This document shows, piece after piece, positions 1-11,309 of a stretch of 64,000 nt of DNA. The translations under genes and the position numbers were made by a program. The DNA is taken from assembly GCA_963969395.1 (NCBI GenBank), contig OZ017803.1:18972001-19036000 (forward strand), in the 5' to 3' direction. Source of the DNA: Pseudoscleropodium purum (Eukaryota > Streptophyta > Bryopsida > Hypnales > Brachytheciaceae). Below the pieces are notes generated by a model that ran no database searches, had not been told where the DNA came from, and saw only the letters and a list, made by a program, of their open reading frames with translations. The first letter of the stretch is position 1, and each line of letters starts with the position of its first letter.

Positions 1-279
1 CTTTCCCAAACAAAAGAACCACCACTAGGGAATTCCTTGGGTTTTTGACCCAAGCCTATTTCCACACTACATGGACCCTGCAATTCCCCCCACAATGAAG
101 CAAACGCCACATTCTAAAAAAAATTTGAAAAAAAATAGAATAAAATAAAAATAAATTTCTTAAAATAAAAAACAAAGTTGAAATTTTTTATTTTTGAAAA
201 CGTTGAGGTAGTCGCATTGCCACGTTAGGCAGCAGATTTTAGCAGGTTTCAGCTAGTTCCCAAGGTCTGAGAATGGCTA

Positions 280-700
280 GGAACTCGCAACCCTCCCAAA
301 CCCCAAAAAATTCTCTAATGCTACATACAAACTAAAACACCTCATAACTTTCACCTTGTAAATCAAAATAAAATGATTCAAAGCATTCTAAATACATAAA
401 AATCTTAAAAAATAATTTCAAATTTTTATTTTTGAAAAAAATGATTTTTTAAGAAATTTTTGGGATGTTTGTCAAACATTGAAAATTACATATCATGCAA
501 TAACTTTTGAACCATGTAGTCAAAAGTTATGGAAATTGTTGGGCCTTAAAGCTACTCTTTGGGCACATGTTATGTGAAAATTTTGGTAAATTTAAAAAAA
601 AAAAATCCATTCGTAGTGAGCTGCCCGAAATTGCTATGTTGCCAAAAAAATGCAGTTTTGACCTTTAGGGGTTAAGAGCATATTACCCCTTATTACCTAT
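280..700 (+). repeat. Dispersed repeat family R1, partial copy
   Basis: Shares collinear blocks with 2830-3240 and 22640-23010. Shared landmarks are 'ttacatatcatgcaataact', 'gttgggccttaaagctactc' and 'gagctgcccgaaattgctat', ending near 'tttaggggttaa'. All copies run in the same orientation, are non-coding and are visibly diverged. The family is not identified; it could be remnants of a long decayed retroelement. Confidence 0.7.
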
Positions 701-1934
701 GCTTTACCAATTTAGTCCCAACAAAGTTTGAAAAATCACGGAAAACTCATTTCTTGTCAAAATGTATTGATTCTACTTGCAAATGGCTTCTCTTAAACTT
801 CCCAAACTCTTAAAAATACTACATGAGTTGACAAATGACTTCTCCAAAGTACCTAGATAGCAAATCCACTTGTTAATAGGCATGGTTACCTGAGTTTTCA
901 TAGTGTATCACCAGTGTGGCAGAATTCAACAACATAAAGTCTATGTAACAATCTATGCAGGGATAAGTTATAAGAAGGAATAAAAATTCAGGATTGATTT
1001 TTCTTTTTAATGCAATGGTTCTCCATTTGTTATTTAAAAAATAATAATAAAAAATAATATAATATAATTCAGGATTGCTTACTATACCAGGACCACACAC
1101 TGGAGCCAACTCATAATTTTAGTGCCAGAGACATGGTCCCAATCACTCACTGTTGCTTTTCTTTTTTTTCTTTTTTTTTGGCACTGATTTCTGTGCATTT
1201 TTATCATTATATGGCCATTGGCAGATAGTCCTTCATTTCTGCTGAGAATCATATCGTCAGGTGGTTTCTTAACTTTAAGAAAATAAATTCATACCTTTTT
1301 TAATTATTAGGTGGGAGATCCAAATATTTTACTAAACTTTATTGCAAAGCCCCACTACCAGGTGGTTGTCTCTGAAAGTTCCTCACTCATCAGGTATAAC
1401 TTAATAACTGTAAGGTACCCTACTGTAGAGTACATTCCAGTGTGAGAATAGCGTTTCATTTGTTTCCAAAAAACTTATGTAAGAAACTAAAATAGTTAAA
1501 AATAAATAAAAATGCAATGAAGAAGTTATTGATTACTGGGGCACTGCACAATAGCATATTGGTTTTAACTTACATGAGGTCAATCAGCCTAAGACAGGCA
1601 GAATGACTTGTTTGCCCTGTTGGCATTGTTGAAATTAAAAGGAATAAAAATCCACATAAAGGCAAATGTGAGTAATCGGGAAAGAAATTTATTTTATTTT
1701 ATTTTATTGAAAAATCATTAATTTGTTATAATTTTTTGAAGTGTGCAGCCCAATTGGCCCCAGAGAGTTTTTCAACTATCTCAAAACCAACAAAAGTGTA
1801 TCCATAATGGTCATCTAATTCATGTATAGTAGCCACAATATTTTCTAACATGGCTACAACAAGGAGGCCTAAAAAAGCCACTTCTTGTGATGAATTTACA
1901 TTCAAACAATAGAAGTTCGTTTTGTAGTCACTAA

Positions 1935-2360
1935 CTCCTAAATGCCCAAGGCATTTTTTGAGCTTCTTAGAATTTGCTCTAAATTGAACAAAAAAACAAC
2001 ATTCTCATAAGTTGTATCAATTTTTTTAATCATAACCATAGAAATTCAAACTAGACATGTTGAAAATCGCATGAAAAAAGACATTACAATTTTAAAAAAT
2101 AGGATTAAAAGATCATAATGATAGATCAATCATAAGGGTATTAACCCCCATATTCCCCCAAGGCTTTTTTTTGAGCTTCTAGAAATTTGTTCTAAATTGA
2201 ACAAAAAGCCAACACTTCCATAAGTTGTATCAATTTTTTTTGAATCAATATAACTACACAAATTCAAACTAGTTATATTCAAGATCACATAGGAAAAGAA
2301 TATACAACAATATCACTTACAAATTGAAAGATTATAATGTTTGATCATAAGGGTGCTAAC
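1935..2360 (+). repeat. Imperfect tandem duplication, period about 213 bp
   Basis: Two adjacent diverged copies, recognised by 'gagcttct', 'ctaaattgaacaaaaa', 'cataagttgtatcaattttt' and 'ataagggt..taaccccc' recurring about 213 bp apart. No coding potential. Confidence 0.7.
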
Positions 2361-2379
2361 CCCTAAAGTTCCTTGACTA

Positions 2380-3240
2380 TGTTTTCACCAAAAATACTCA
2401 AGAGCTACTATTTCTAATACAAGTACCAAATTTTAGATTTTATTGTATTTTATTTTTGACACATATAACCATAGGATCTTCTAGTATGAGAAGATATGAA
2501 AACAAATTTAGAAATTTTCATTGTGTGGATTGCAACATATTAGCACCTAAATTGACAAAAATCTTTTCATAGCTTTGTAAAAAAACATGGCAGTTGCACT
2601 TCACAAGGTTGCATTTGTATGAAAAAATGTCCAAAATAGTGGTGCTTCTTTGAATTCATTCTTCAAGGCAAGTTGGCTAAATGTTTGAAAAATTTTAGAT
2701 CATTTGGAATTGTACAACATATAGGAAAAAATGGTCAATAGAAAAAAATAGAAGAAATGCCAATCCCAATAGTTCTAAAGTTGTAATAAACAATCAACAT
2801 TGTATGATTTTATCTTTTTCCAAAAATATTGAAAATTGAGTTAAAAAAAGGACTTCAAAGTTTATTTTAGATTAGAGAATCCATAACTATTGGAAACTAA
2901 AACTTCTCATAACTTTCATATCATTAATCAAAATGGAATGATTTGAAGCTTTCCACATATATTTAAATCTAGAAAATCAATTTCAAAATTTCTTTTCTAA
3001 AAAAAGTAAATTTTTTTAATGTGCCCAGTCTACATAGCTAAGGAAAAAACTACATATCATGCAATAACTTTTTAATCATATTGTCAAATGTTGAGAAAAT
3101 TGTTGAGCCTTAAGGAAAAGCCTTGTCACCATGTTGAGTGAAAACTTAAAAAAAACTAAATAAAAATTCCATTGGTAGTGAGCTGCTTAAAATGACTATT
3201 TTGCAAAAAAATGCAACTTCGTCCTTTAGGGGTTAAAATT
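2380..3240 (+). repeat. Dispersed repeat family R1, long copy
   Basis: Collinear with 22110-23010. Both contain, in order, 'ataacc(a/g)taggatctt', 'cacttcacaaggt', 'gaaaaa(a)tgtccaaaat', 'attcattcttcaag', the 'ttacatatcatgcaataact' block and a terminal 'tttagggg'. Similarity resumes between 4020-4330 and 23550-23800 ('tagtttgacttccaatgagt'), so the original repeat unit was probably over 1.5 kb. Confidence 0.7.
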
Positions 3241-3244
3241 GTGA

Positions 3245-3990
3245 AATTGATTTGAAATCTTTCAATCCACTTTTTAAGTGTCAAATCTAAAAAACTTATC
3301 ACCAAACAAAATGAGGTTAAAGGACATAAACATGCATAACCCCAATCAATTTAGGGCTTTTAAAAATCTCTTCTACAATTTTTTTTGAATGAATTTCTAA
3401 TGTAAATTTTTCTCCGAGATTAAGTGTATTTGAGGCTCATTTCCAAGAGCTCTCAACCTACAAAAAGTCAAAATTTCAATGGACACCCTTGTACAAAATC
3501 TTGAATAGAAAAATCTTAATAAATCATTTTTTAAATTGGATTTTTGATGTTAAAACTAGACTTCAAAAAGAATTTTTTGAAAACATAAACTATTAAAAAT
3601 ATCTACTTCTCTCGGTTTTATTTAACTTCAAAAAATTGTCAATACCAAAATTTGGTGCCTTGAGCATTTAGGGTTTGAAACAATAAAAGTAATTTGAAGT
3701 CATTCAATCTTCTTTTCAAATGTCAAATCTAAAATTGAGGTCACCAAAAATATGAGGTTAAAGGATTTAACATACATAACTCCAATCAATTTAGAGCTTT
3801 TAAAAATCTACACTATAATTTTTTTAAATTAATATCTAATGTGATTTTTTCTCCAAAATCTAGTGTATTTGAGGCTCATTTCTAAGAGCCCTCAATACTA
3901 GAAAATTTAGATTTGCAATGGACGCCCTTGCACAAAATCTTAAATAGAGAAATCATAATTATTCATTTTTAAAGATGGATTTTTGATGCT
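3245..3990 (+). repeat. Imperfect tandem duplication, period about 441 bp
   Basis: The blocks 'atgaggttaaagga', 'ccaatcaatttag.gctttta', 'gtgtatttgaggctcattt' and 'caaaatctt.aatag' occur twice, about 441 bp apart ('gaggtta' at 3313 and 3754). The copies differ by many substitutions and small indels. Non-coding. Confidence 0.75.
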
Positions 3991-4861
3991 AATATTAGTC
4001 TTAATGGCATAGGCTAGTTTACCTTACACCATTTAATTCATAATCCTATAACAACATGAGGGCCTAAAAGTCTTTGATGGATGATAAAGAATCCTTCAAT
4101 TCTATATAAAATAGAAGTACAAATATTCATCTTTGGAATTTTGTGTGAAAAGGGGAGGTCTTATATAATAGTTTGACTTCCAATGAGTAATTTTATTTTT
4201 TGTAAACAAATAATTCATATGGTACCAAAAAGAATGATTTTTACTGTGATGTTCTAAGTTTGAAGGACCTTAGAAGTATGATGGTCATTTTGAAAGTCAA
4301 ACTTGAATTTTTTCATAGCTCTTGATTTTAAACGTTTTGAAGTTTAAAAAAAAAATGTAACTTTAATAATATAACTTGTATTCCATTTTTCTTCAAATTT
4401 TTTCAAATTAAAATTTCTCTAACACTTTGAAAATAACATCTTGAAAGGTCAAAATGTTCCACCTTTTAGATTTTTTTTCTATCAAATTTTTCTTGGTGTA
4501 AGTTCAAGAAGTACAACAATTGCACATGATGTTTGTTACTAACACTATAATTTCTATTTTTCTTAAAAAATTCATATTTTTTTAATCATTTTTTAAAATT
4601 ATTATAATTTGTACATATGACATTCAATTTTTTGTTTTTAAATATGAAATATTTAGAATAAATTTTAGACATGTACAATATTACTAAAAGATTTTGTATT
4701 TATTTTTTGTTTGCCACCGTCACTACTTTTGGACTTATTGTGATATAACTTTTACTTCCAAACATTGCTTGAAAATAAAAATTATATATTTCAAAAGCTA
4801 ATCAACTTTTGTATCTTAAAATAAAATTTCAGAACTTCTTTTCAAAAAATGAGACTATACG

Positions 4862-5002
4862 TAAGGTGAAACAACCCATTACCACCAAACCTACCCAATT
4901 GCACCATCATTTACCCATGGAATACATTTAACCTTTGAAATTTATCCCATGGGTACTTGGCAAGAGTTGGGTAGAGTGGTGATAATGGGTTCATTCACCT
5001 TA
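4862..5002. mobile_element. MITE-like inverted-repeat element, 141 bp
   Basis: Nearly the whole segment is one imperfect inverted repeat. The left arm starts TAAGGTGAAACAACCCATTA and the right arm, read on the minus strand, starts TAAGGTGAATGAACCCATTA; the arms converge on 'acccatgg'. A TA at each end would fit a TA target duplication (Tc1/mariner type), but the terminal sequence is not a canonical Stowaway end. Superfamily uncertain. Confidence 0.6.
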
Positions 5003-5190
5003 TCTACTAAAAACTTCAAGAGCTCTTCAACCCTTGGGGCTCTAAGAATTTTAGGAATTAAATTGAAATTCAAAGAAAACAAATTGCCAAAGTAGATAAC
5101 CTGATACATGGATGTTCCATTTCTTGCATATGGAAGTCAAAAAATATCACAAGGAAAAAATTACATCTCAGTGAAATTGAGTTCAAGCAA

Positions 5191-5278
5191 CTCTCCGACG
5201 TTCAATGGAATCGTCCAAAGAACACAAAACAGAACTCTCCAACATTCAATGGAATCATCCAAAGAACACAAAACGTTC
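5191..5278 (+). repeat. Tandem repeat, 2 x 44 bp
   Basis: A 44-bp unit beginning 'ctctcc' occurs at 5191 and 5235. At least three of the differences are CG in copy 1 and CA in copy 2 ('gacgttc'/'aacattc', 'tcgtcc'/'tcatcc'), the pattern left by decay of methylated CpG. Confidence 0.8.
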
Positions 5279-5730
5279 TCTCAGGTGTTGCACATTTGCA
5301 CATTTGCACAATTACGGTTTACAGAGAGTTGACTAAAGTGAACGGGAGCATAAATATACTTGAATCTTAGGCACCCTTTATAGTTGCGTGGAACTATTGA
5401 AAGGTATTACAACGTCCAAAATTCTAAAAAAATAGTACTTCTACAGTCACACAATTACAACCATACTCATTGCGAGATTTGAAATTCAACATTTCAGTTA
5501 CAAATGACCCTGAGGCCCAACTAACTAGTAAACATAATCGCCGGTAATAAATCCAACGAAATTTGCACATTCGTATGAACAACTGAACATATAACCTGCA
5601 AAGAGTCCTGACTAGTTCAAAATGTACAGTACTTCAATCAAAAACATTCTCTGAAATAAATTCTACGTACATACACAATGCTATGGCATTGACATCCGTC
5701 CTGTCAGCTCGGCTAGCTGGACCAAGAAGT

Positions 5731-6954
5731 TTACTCCACAGGAATCATCACCTCATTCGTCTTCAGAAACCATGGCGTCCACGGTGGGTTATATCGTGCC
5801 AATAAGTGATCTCCCAGGATTTTGTGACCTTCAGCCTCCAATGATGACTTTAGCTTTTGCACCTGCTGCTCCTCAAGCTTTGAGCTAACAGAGCCACTAA
5901 ATGTAATTACTCCATACTTCTTGCCTGGAAACTCTTTGAGCTTAACCCGTTCGTCTGTAGGCGTCGGTGCCGTCTCGAGAGTGTAGTTTGAAGGTAATAC
6001 AAATTGCATTGTCACCAGGTTCTTTTCCTCACTTGACCCTCCTTCCGTGGTTATGACGGGGGCTGTCATTGCTATTTTCTCAGCGCCACCTGTAAACATG
6101 ATCAAATCAAGCAACAGGTCAATGACGAGCGACCTTACATCACAGCTCCTCCTTTTACAAAATCGCTCCGGCAAAATCATCTACATCCAACATGGATACA
6201 GTACGAGAAGGTAGGACTTGGCAGAGAAATGCCGAAATGGAATTTCCACTTCAGATTTTGAATAGTCCACGTCACCTTGCACCAATCAATAGATGTCATG
6301 TGGCACTTTTAGACAAAAAGTGCTAGAATTTATGTCAAATCTGACCTTCACTTACCTTCACTTAGGGTATATCTTCATGGAGTACAAGGAAAAGAAAATA
6401 TTTAATATTCACATACTTACAGGATACCTATCTTCAAACATATATCTACATCGATCTTCCCCCACTTGGACAAAAAAATATTTGACAATTTCTGATACTT
6501 ACCACACGAACTTTACATTCAAAATTGAATATACCAGATCTACCTTCTCATAATAGCAGTTTTACTCTACTTAAGATATAGATAAGAAGAACACACGAAA
6601 AAGTGGAGTAGAACACGGAGAATTGTCTAATGGCTCAATGCAAAAATCCTACGAGCAGAGCTTAAAAAGAACTGTGAAGAATAGCATACCATGCTCTTGA
6701 GTAATTACAGGCGCAGTCATAGCAATCTTCTCTCCAGGTTCTGATCCCTTCTTATTGTTTGGTGCTCCGACCGCACCTATGTAACCTGCAAGTATCACGA
6801 ACCCCCCATCTCTTCCACGCTTCATAGTTTTGGGATCATAAGTGACCTCCGCAACAACAGCGGGCTCGTATTCCCTAATTTCGATGTCGCCTTTCTTCTC
6901 CACAGATTTGTACTTTGGTGTTTCCACAGTGATCTTTCCAAGTATCATACCCAT
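5731..6954 (-). CDS. SOUL heme-binding family protein
   Basis: Two exons: 6954-6690 and 6089-5731, with a 600-bp intron (donor ATG|GTATGC, acceptor TTTACAG|GTGG). They join in frame to give 207 aa plus stop. SOUL/HEBP proteins bind heme or tetrapyrroles; plant members are cytosolic or plastid. The whole protein is one SOUL domain: an N-terminal MGMILGKITVETPKY strand, EIREYEP, GGFVILAGYIG, FVLPSNY, KKYGVITFSG, and a C-terminal LLARYNPPWTPWF followed by NEVMIPVE. The block EKIAMTAPVIT occurs twice, once on each side of the intron, as is usual in plant family members. The start is the first ATG in a good context (GCAGCCATGG). No transit peptide is obvious, so a cytosolic form is likely. A partial broken copy lies about 9 kb away at 15838-16424. 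The family call is very secure; the precise ligand is not known. Confidence 0.95.
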
Positions 6955-6960
6955 GGCTGC

Positions 6961-8100
6961 ACCAACTTTTCCTCTGACTATGAGTTCTGCACAACCAATA
7001 CAGTGCGGTCACTCTACTTAAGCTCGTAAACCCGTCTTTGACTGAAGAAACACAAGAAAATTTCGGCAAAGTACATTTCTCTAAGACTGAAGAAAAATCG
7101 CAATGACAAGATTCAAGAACAGTTCAATATTCCAGGCGAAATTAAGAACACGGTGCTATAAATGAAAAATCGAGGTAGAAACACACGAAGTTGGAGCAGC
7201 ACCACATAAAAGAAACATGCGAGTTCAAAGTAGTCATCCTAGCCTAACAGAACCAGAATCAAGTAGCCAAATTCACAAACCAGACCTTTCCAAGCTGAAA
7301 TACAGCTAAGTCAGCATGTAGTAAACGCAACAAGCTCTTAAAAACTGATCCACAACTAGAGTTCTCCAGGCTTCTTAATTTTCAAGAGAAATCAAGGTCG
7401 GCAAGCAAACAAGACTACCAAAACAAACACCTCTCATAGACACGATCTCAAGAAAGTACAACATTCCGGCATCCACATCCACAGTCACGCAGGGCAAAAT
7501 CGTAAACATCAAGTTCACGAGCTCCAAAGAACTGATACCTGACAGGAGCTCTCCGGGCTTCTTAATAATCAATTCCGGGAGACATAAATTTTCAGAGAGA
7601 AATCAAGGTCACAAACTAACGTGCACACGCCAGACGAGAAAGACATACACCTCTTCAATCAAAATCTACACCAGCTCAAGAAAGTACAAGATTCCGCCAT
7701 CAATACGCATAACATTCACGCATAACAAAATCGTAAACATCAGCTTCGAAATTAGAAAACACAACAAGGTTCTCACCTGCTCAAAACTCCCACAACGTCG
7801 TTTCCGAATCGATCAACAAAACTTCAGACACCAAATTCCGTCACTGAACTCGATTTCTCACACACCGCAATACTGTGCAAAGCAATGCCACAGTCTCTCT
7901 AACCAGCAAAGAAGACAAATGGATGGCAGTAAACGTGTCGCGTTTCCAATAAGTACTGTAAAGCTGCCCAATCTGTAGCGACAAAGACACTGCCCTCTCA
8001 CAGTGGAGACGATGACCACCGGCCGTTGGATCTTTCATCGGACGGGTCAAGATCAACCACGGTGCTGGGACCTTTTCGCGGTGATAGTGCGTAGGGCTTT
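6961..8100 (-). promoter_or_regulatory. Upstream region of the SOUL gene (probable 5' UTR/promoter)
   Basis: No coding exon was found here. The sequence is less AT-rich than its surroundings, with CpG-bearing stretches near 7900-8100, which fits a promoter and transcribed leader. A minus-strand 'ttggttgtgcag' just before the start codon could be the acceptor of a 5' UTR intron. The exact transcription start cannot be read. Confidence 0.4.
7362..7745. repeat. Imperfect tandem duplication upstream of the SOUL gene
   Basis: Blocks recur in the same order with shifts of about 190 to 230 bp: 'tctcc(a/g)ggcttcttaat', 'gagaaatcaaggtc', 'ctcaagaaagtacaa.attcc' and 'caaaatcgtaaacatca'. The changing offset shows indels accumulated after duplication. 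Confidence 0.65.
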
Positions 8101-8199
8101 ATGGCCACCTGTGGTTCCTGGGAGTCACCTTGCCTGGCAAGCATTCATCAGTCTTTGCTGAGAGGGATTTTCGCAAAGTTTCTGGAAGCGTCTGGAAAT

Positions 8200-11100
8200 T
8201 TTTCACAGTAAGGTAACTAGACCTAATTGTGTCCATGTAAGCATTTGAGCATTGTTCGTTAAATTGCGTGATGTTTGGTTTTAATGGATCTTGTTGGATG
8301 TCTAAAGGTGATTTTAAATTATTTTCTCATGCATTTTTTGAATATTGTATGAATAAATTGTAAATATTCAAAAATGATAGAAATCGGCTTAACTTAAAAT
8401 GACCTTAGTCCTTCATGAATTGAGTTAATTAATGCATCTGAGGCAAAAATTTGTAAGGTTTGATTTCAGAGAGGGGTTACAATAGGTGTTGGTTACTTGT
8501 ACTACACATAGAATTGTCAAATGAACATTTGAATATGGTTTGCATTATGAAATTGTCTTGATTTTTGTTGAATGTTGTTGGCAATTGCCAGAGGATTTTA
8601 GGAATTCTTAGCTTTATTGTCCAAAATTTTGAGATGTTGGAGATTTCCATACTTATGGGTAGACATTCTAAGTAACTCACAAGGGCACAACTGATAGGGT
8701 TTGTCACACCTTCTTGAGAATGAAACTTCTATGAAAAATGAGAAGATATGGAGTGAAAAGAGGAGTCAATTAGAATCCCTTCTCCATGAAGGTGTGACTC
8801 CCCTTTTGTAACATGTAGAGAATGAAAATGGAAAATGGAAAATGGAAAGTGAGATTTACTTGTGATTCAAAATGTCATAATAAAGTAATGTGCATTCACA
8901 CAATCAATTGGTTTCTACTGCCTAAGGTGAAATTGGCAAGCAAAGTGAAAGCAAGATGTGAAGCACTAAAACCTTTGCATGCAAAAACTACCTCATGCCC
9001 ATTCTTCACTTTAGAGGAGTGGAAAAAAACCTTCTCAATCTTTGGACTAAGAATAGGTTCTCTACAATTTAAGTGGAGAGTGTCATGTCATCATTTGGCT
9101 AAAGATTGGGATGGAAACAAGAAGGTGCAATAATCCCTATTGTAAGACCATGTGAATAACAAATCTTTGATTGCAATTAGAAGCTTATTCATTCAAGTCT
9201 CATATTAATGCCTACATATAAATATGCAAAATTCACCCCTACATCTCCTTGCTTCCTATCAATTATATTTATCAAGTATCATGAAGAGAATATGAATTAA
9301 ATCCAGCATATCTTATAATCTAAATTAGCAAAAAATACATTATATTGTGAACACTATCACAAACCATTGTCACATTATCATCCAAACAAATGGTCCTATT
9401 TTTCATCCTTACAAATTTTCATCCAAATTTAGAAAGTACTATAAAGTTTAAAATTCAATTTTAACAAAACTCTACATTTTCTTATACAATATACAATGTC
9501 ACATGAAGTGACATTAGGCCATTCTACATCAAATTATAGTGTTGGATAAACTTCCTTACGAATTCACCTTAATTTGGATGAGTTTCATCCAAATGTTAGA
9601 GTTCATCTATATTAGGATTTGAGTATTTAGGTGAGGAGAGCTCATTGGCTTAACATTGTTTTGAGGGTATATTAGTTATGCATTCTTGCTTAATTTTTTT
9701 TATTGCATATTTGATGTTAGTTGTACCATTTGATCTATTGTGTACTACTATCTTTGTTTACACGACAAGTAGGGTGTACTTTCAAATCTTGCTACACTTA
9801 TAGTCTACTACTAGAATAATTAGGAATATGTAGAATTATTCTCTTTATAGCTCAACTTAAGTAGCATTTCCTTTGCTACTTCGACTAATGCATGGGTTTT
9901 TATTGGTGTGTACAAATGTTGAGCAAGGAGGCATTTGAAAACCCTTAGAAAACTATTGGAACATCTTCTTGTCAATTTCAAGTGTCAGGTTGAGATCCCA
10001 ACTAATTGTATTTCTTTCTTGTTAATCCATTCAAGTATTAAAAAAACAAAAGAATATCAATAGCTAGTAGAAATATCTATCAATTACTTAAAAAGACACA
10101 TGAATTGGTGAACCAAGAGATGAGGTGGAGAATAATTTACAAAGTCTAATTAGAGAACCAATGAAAGCCAAAAATTCTATATGGAACTTTTGAGCCCACT
10201 TAGAGGATAAATTCTAATAATTCTACAATATGGCGAAAACACCCAAAACTGCCAAGGGTTTAGGGTTTATATGACCTAAAGAGTTTCAGTTTGCAAATTT
10301 ATAGTAATCACATGTCTTATCCAAAAATCCTATTTGTTTTTTAAACTCATCATTTTCAAATGCTAATACTGCAAAAGCATTCTTTTCATTTTCATTTTTT
10401 CTAGAAAAAGGTGCCTCCAAATATGTTGGAATTGCTTATTCTGACAGTTTTGGATGTTTTCACCTTACTATATATTACTGTACATTATCAGATGATATTC
10501 ATCTCATTATAAAGTCTCTTGCATGTATCAGATCTCCAACCCTCCTATATACAGTAAATGGAAATAAATTAATATAAATGCCAGCACATAGCAGTAGTAT
10601 AAGTCCCCACCTTATGTGCTTGTCTCTGAATTTGCAATGCTGCGAAGCTAACAAGTAACAACTCAACAAGGGCACCACAACTAGGGTTTTCCGCTGATTT
10701 GTCCTATCAATGAGAGTGGAACACCAATGCCCACGACAATTTATTTATTTTGAGAAATTAGTACAATACAGTAATGTTTCAACCTGCACTAATTGAACAC
10801 AGTGACTTTAGTAATTAGTGGCACGCACTAATTGGATACATCAGTGTACCCGAAAAGCTGTTTACATATCTATGGAGAGGTCAACAGTTTACGAATTGAA
10901 AGAGCAAGATAAGATACTAAACACAAGTGTATTTACTTTACGAAAAACAAGACACAGCACAGTTGGGCAAGTCCAGATGGAACCTGTGTTGGAATCATTA
11001 TATTACAGGATATCCGTCAAAAAAATAACTCAACCTATAGCTTCACCAAATACAGCAAAGCAACAACTCATCAATACCAAGAGTTCCATCAAAATCCAGA

Positions 11101-11300
11101 AGCCCTATATACTACACAATATGACAAGGATATAGCATCTGCAAGACTACTTTCGATTGTCCTACGGATATATACCTAGGCAAAAAAAATTGATACAAAC
11201 CTTCCAAGTATTCCAAAGGGAACTTATTACAGCTAATTAGAACCCACCAATACCTAACCGCCTATTCACCTCAACTACCTTTCCATACCCACACGCAAAT
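8200..11300. other. Intergenic DNA without a recognisable gene
   Basis: AT-rich sequence with only short, low-information ORFs. No protein family, RNA gene or intact transposon was recognised. It contains the downstream region of the polygalacturonase-like gene that ends at 11310. Confidence 0.7.
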
Positions 11301-11309
11301 AGAAGTATA

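Larger units (their letters stand above)
1..5060. other. AT-rich intergenic DNA without genes
   Basis: No open reading frame here resembles a protein, and no RNA gene was recognised. The content is A/T homopolymer-rich sequence made largely of old dispersed and tandem repeats, listed separately. The short ORFs that occur are compositionally random. Confidence 0.8.
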
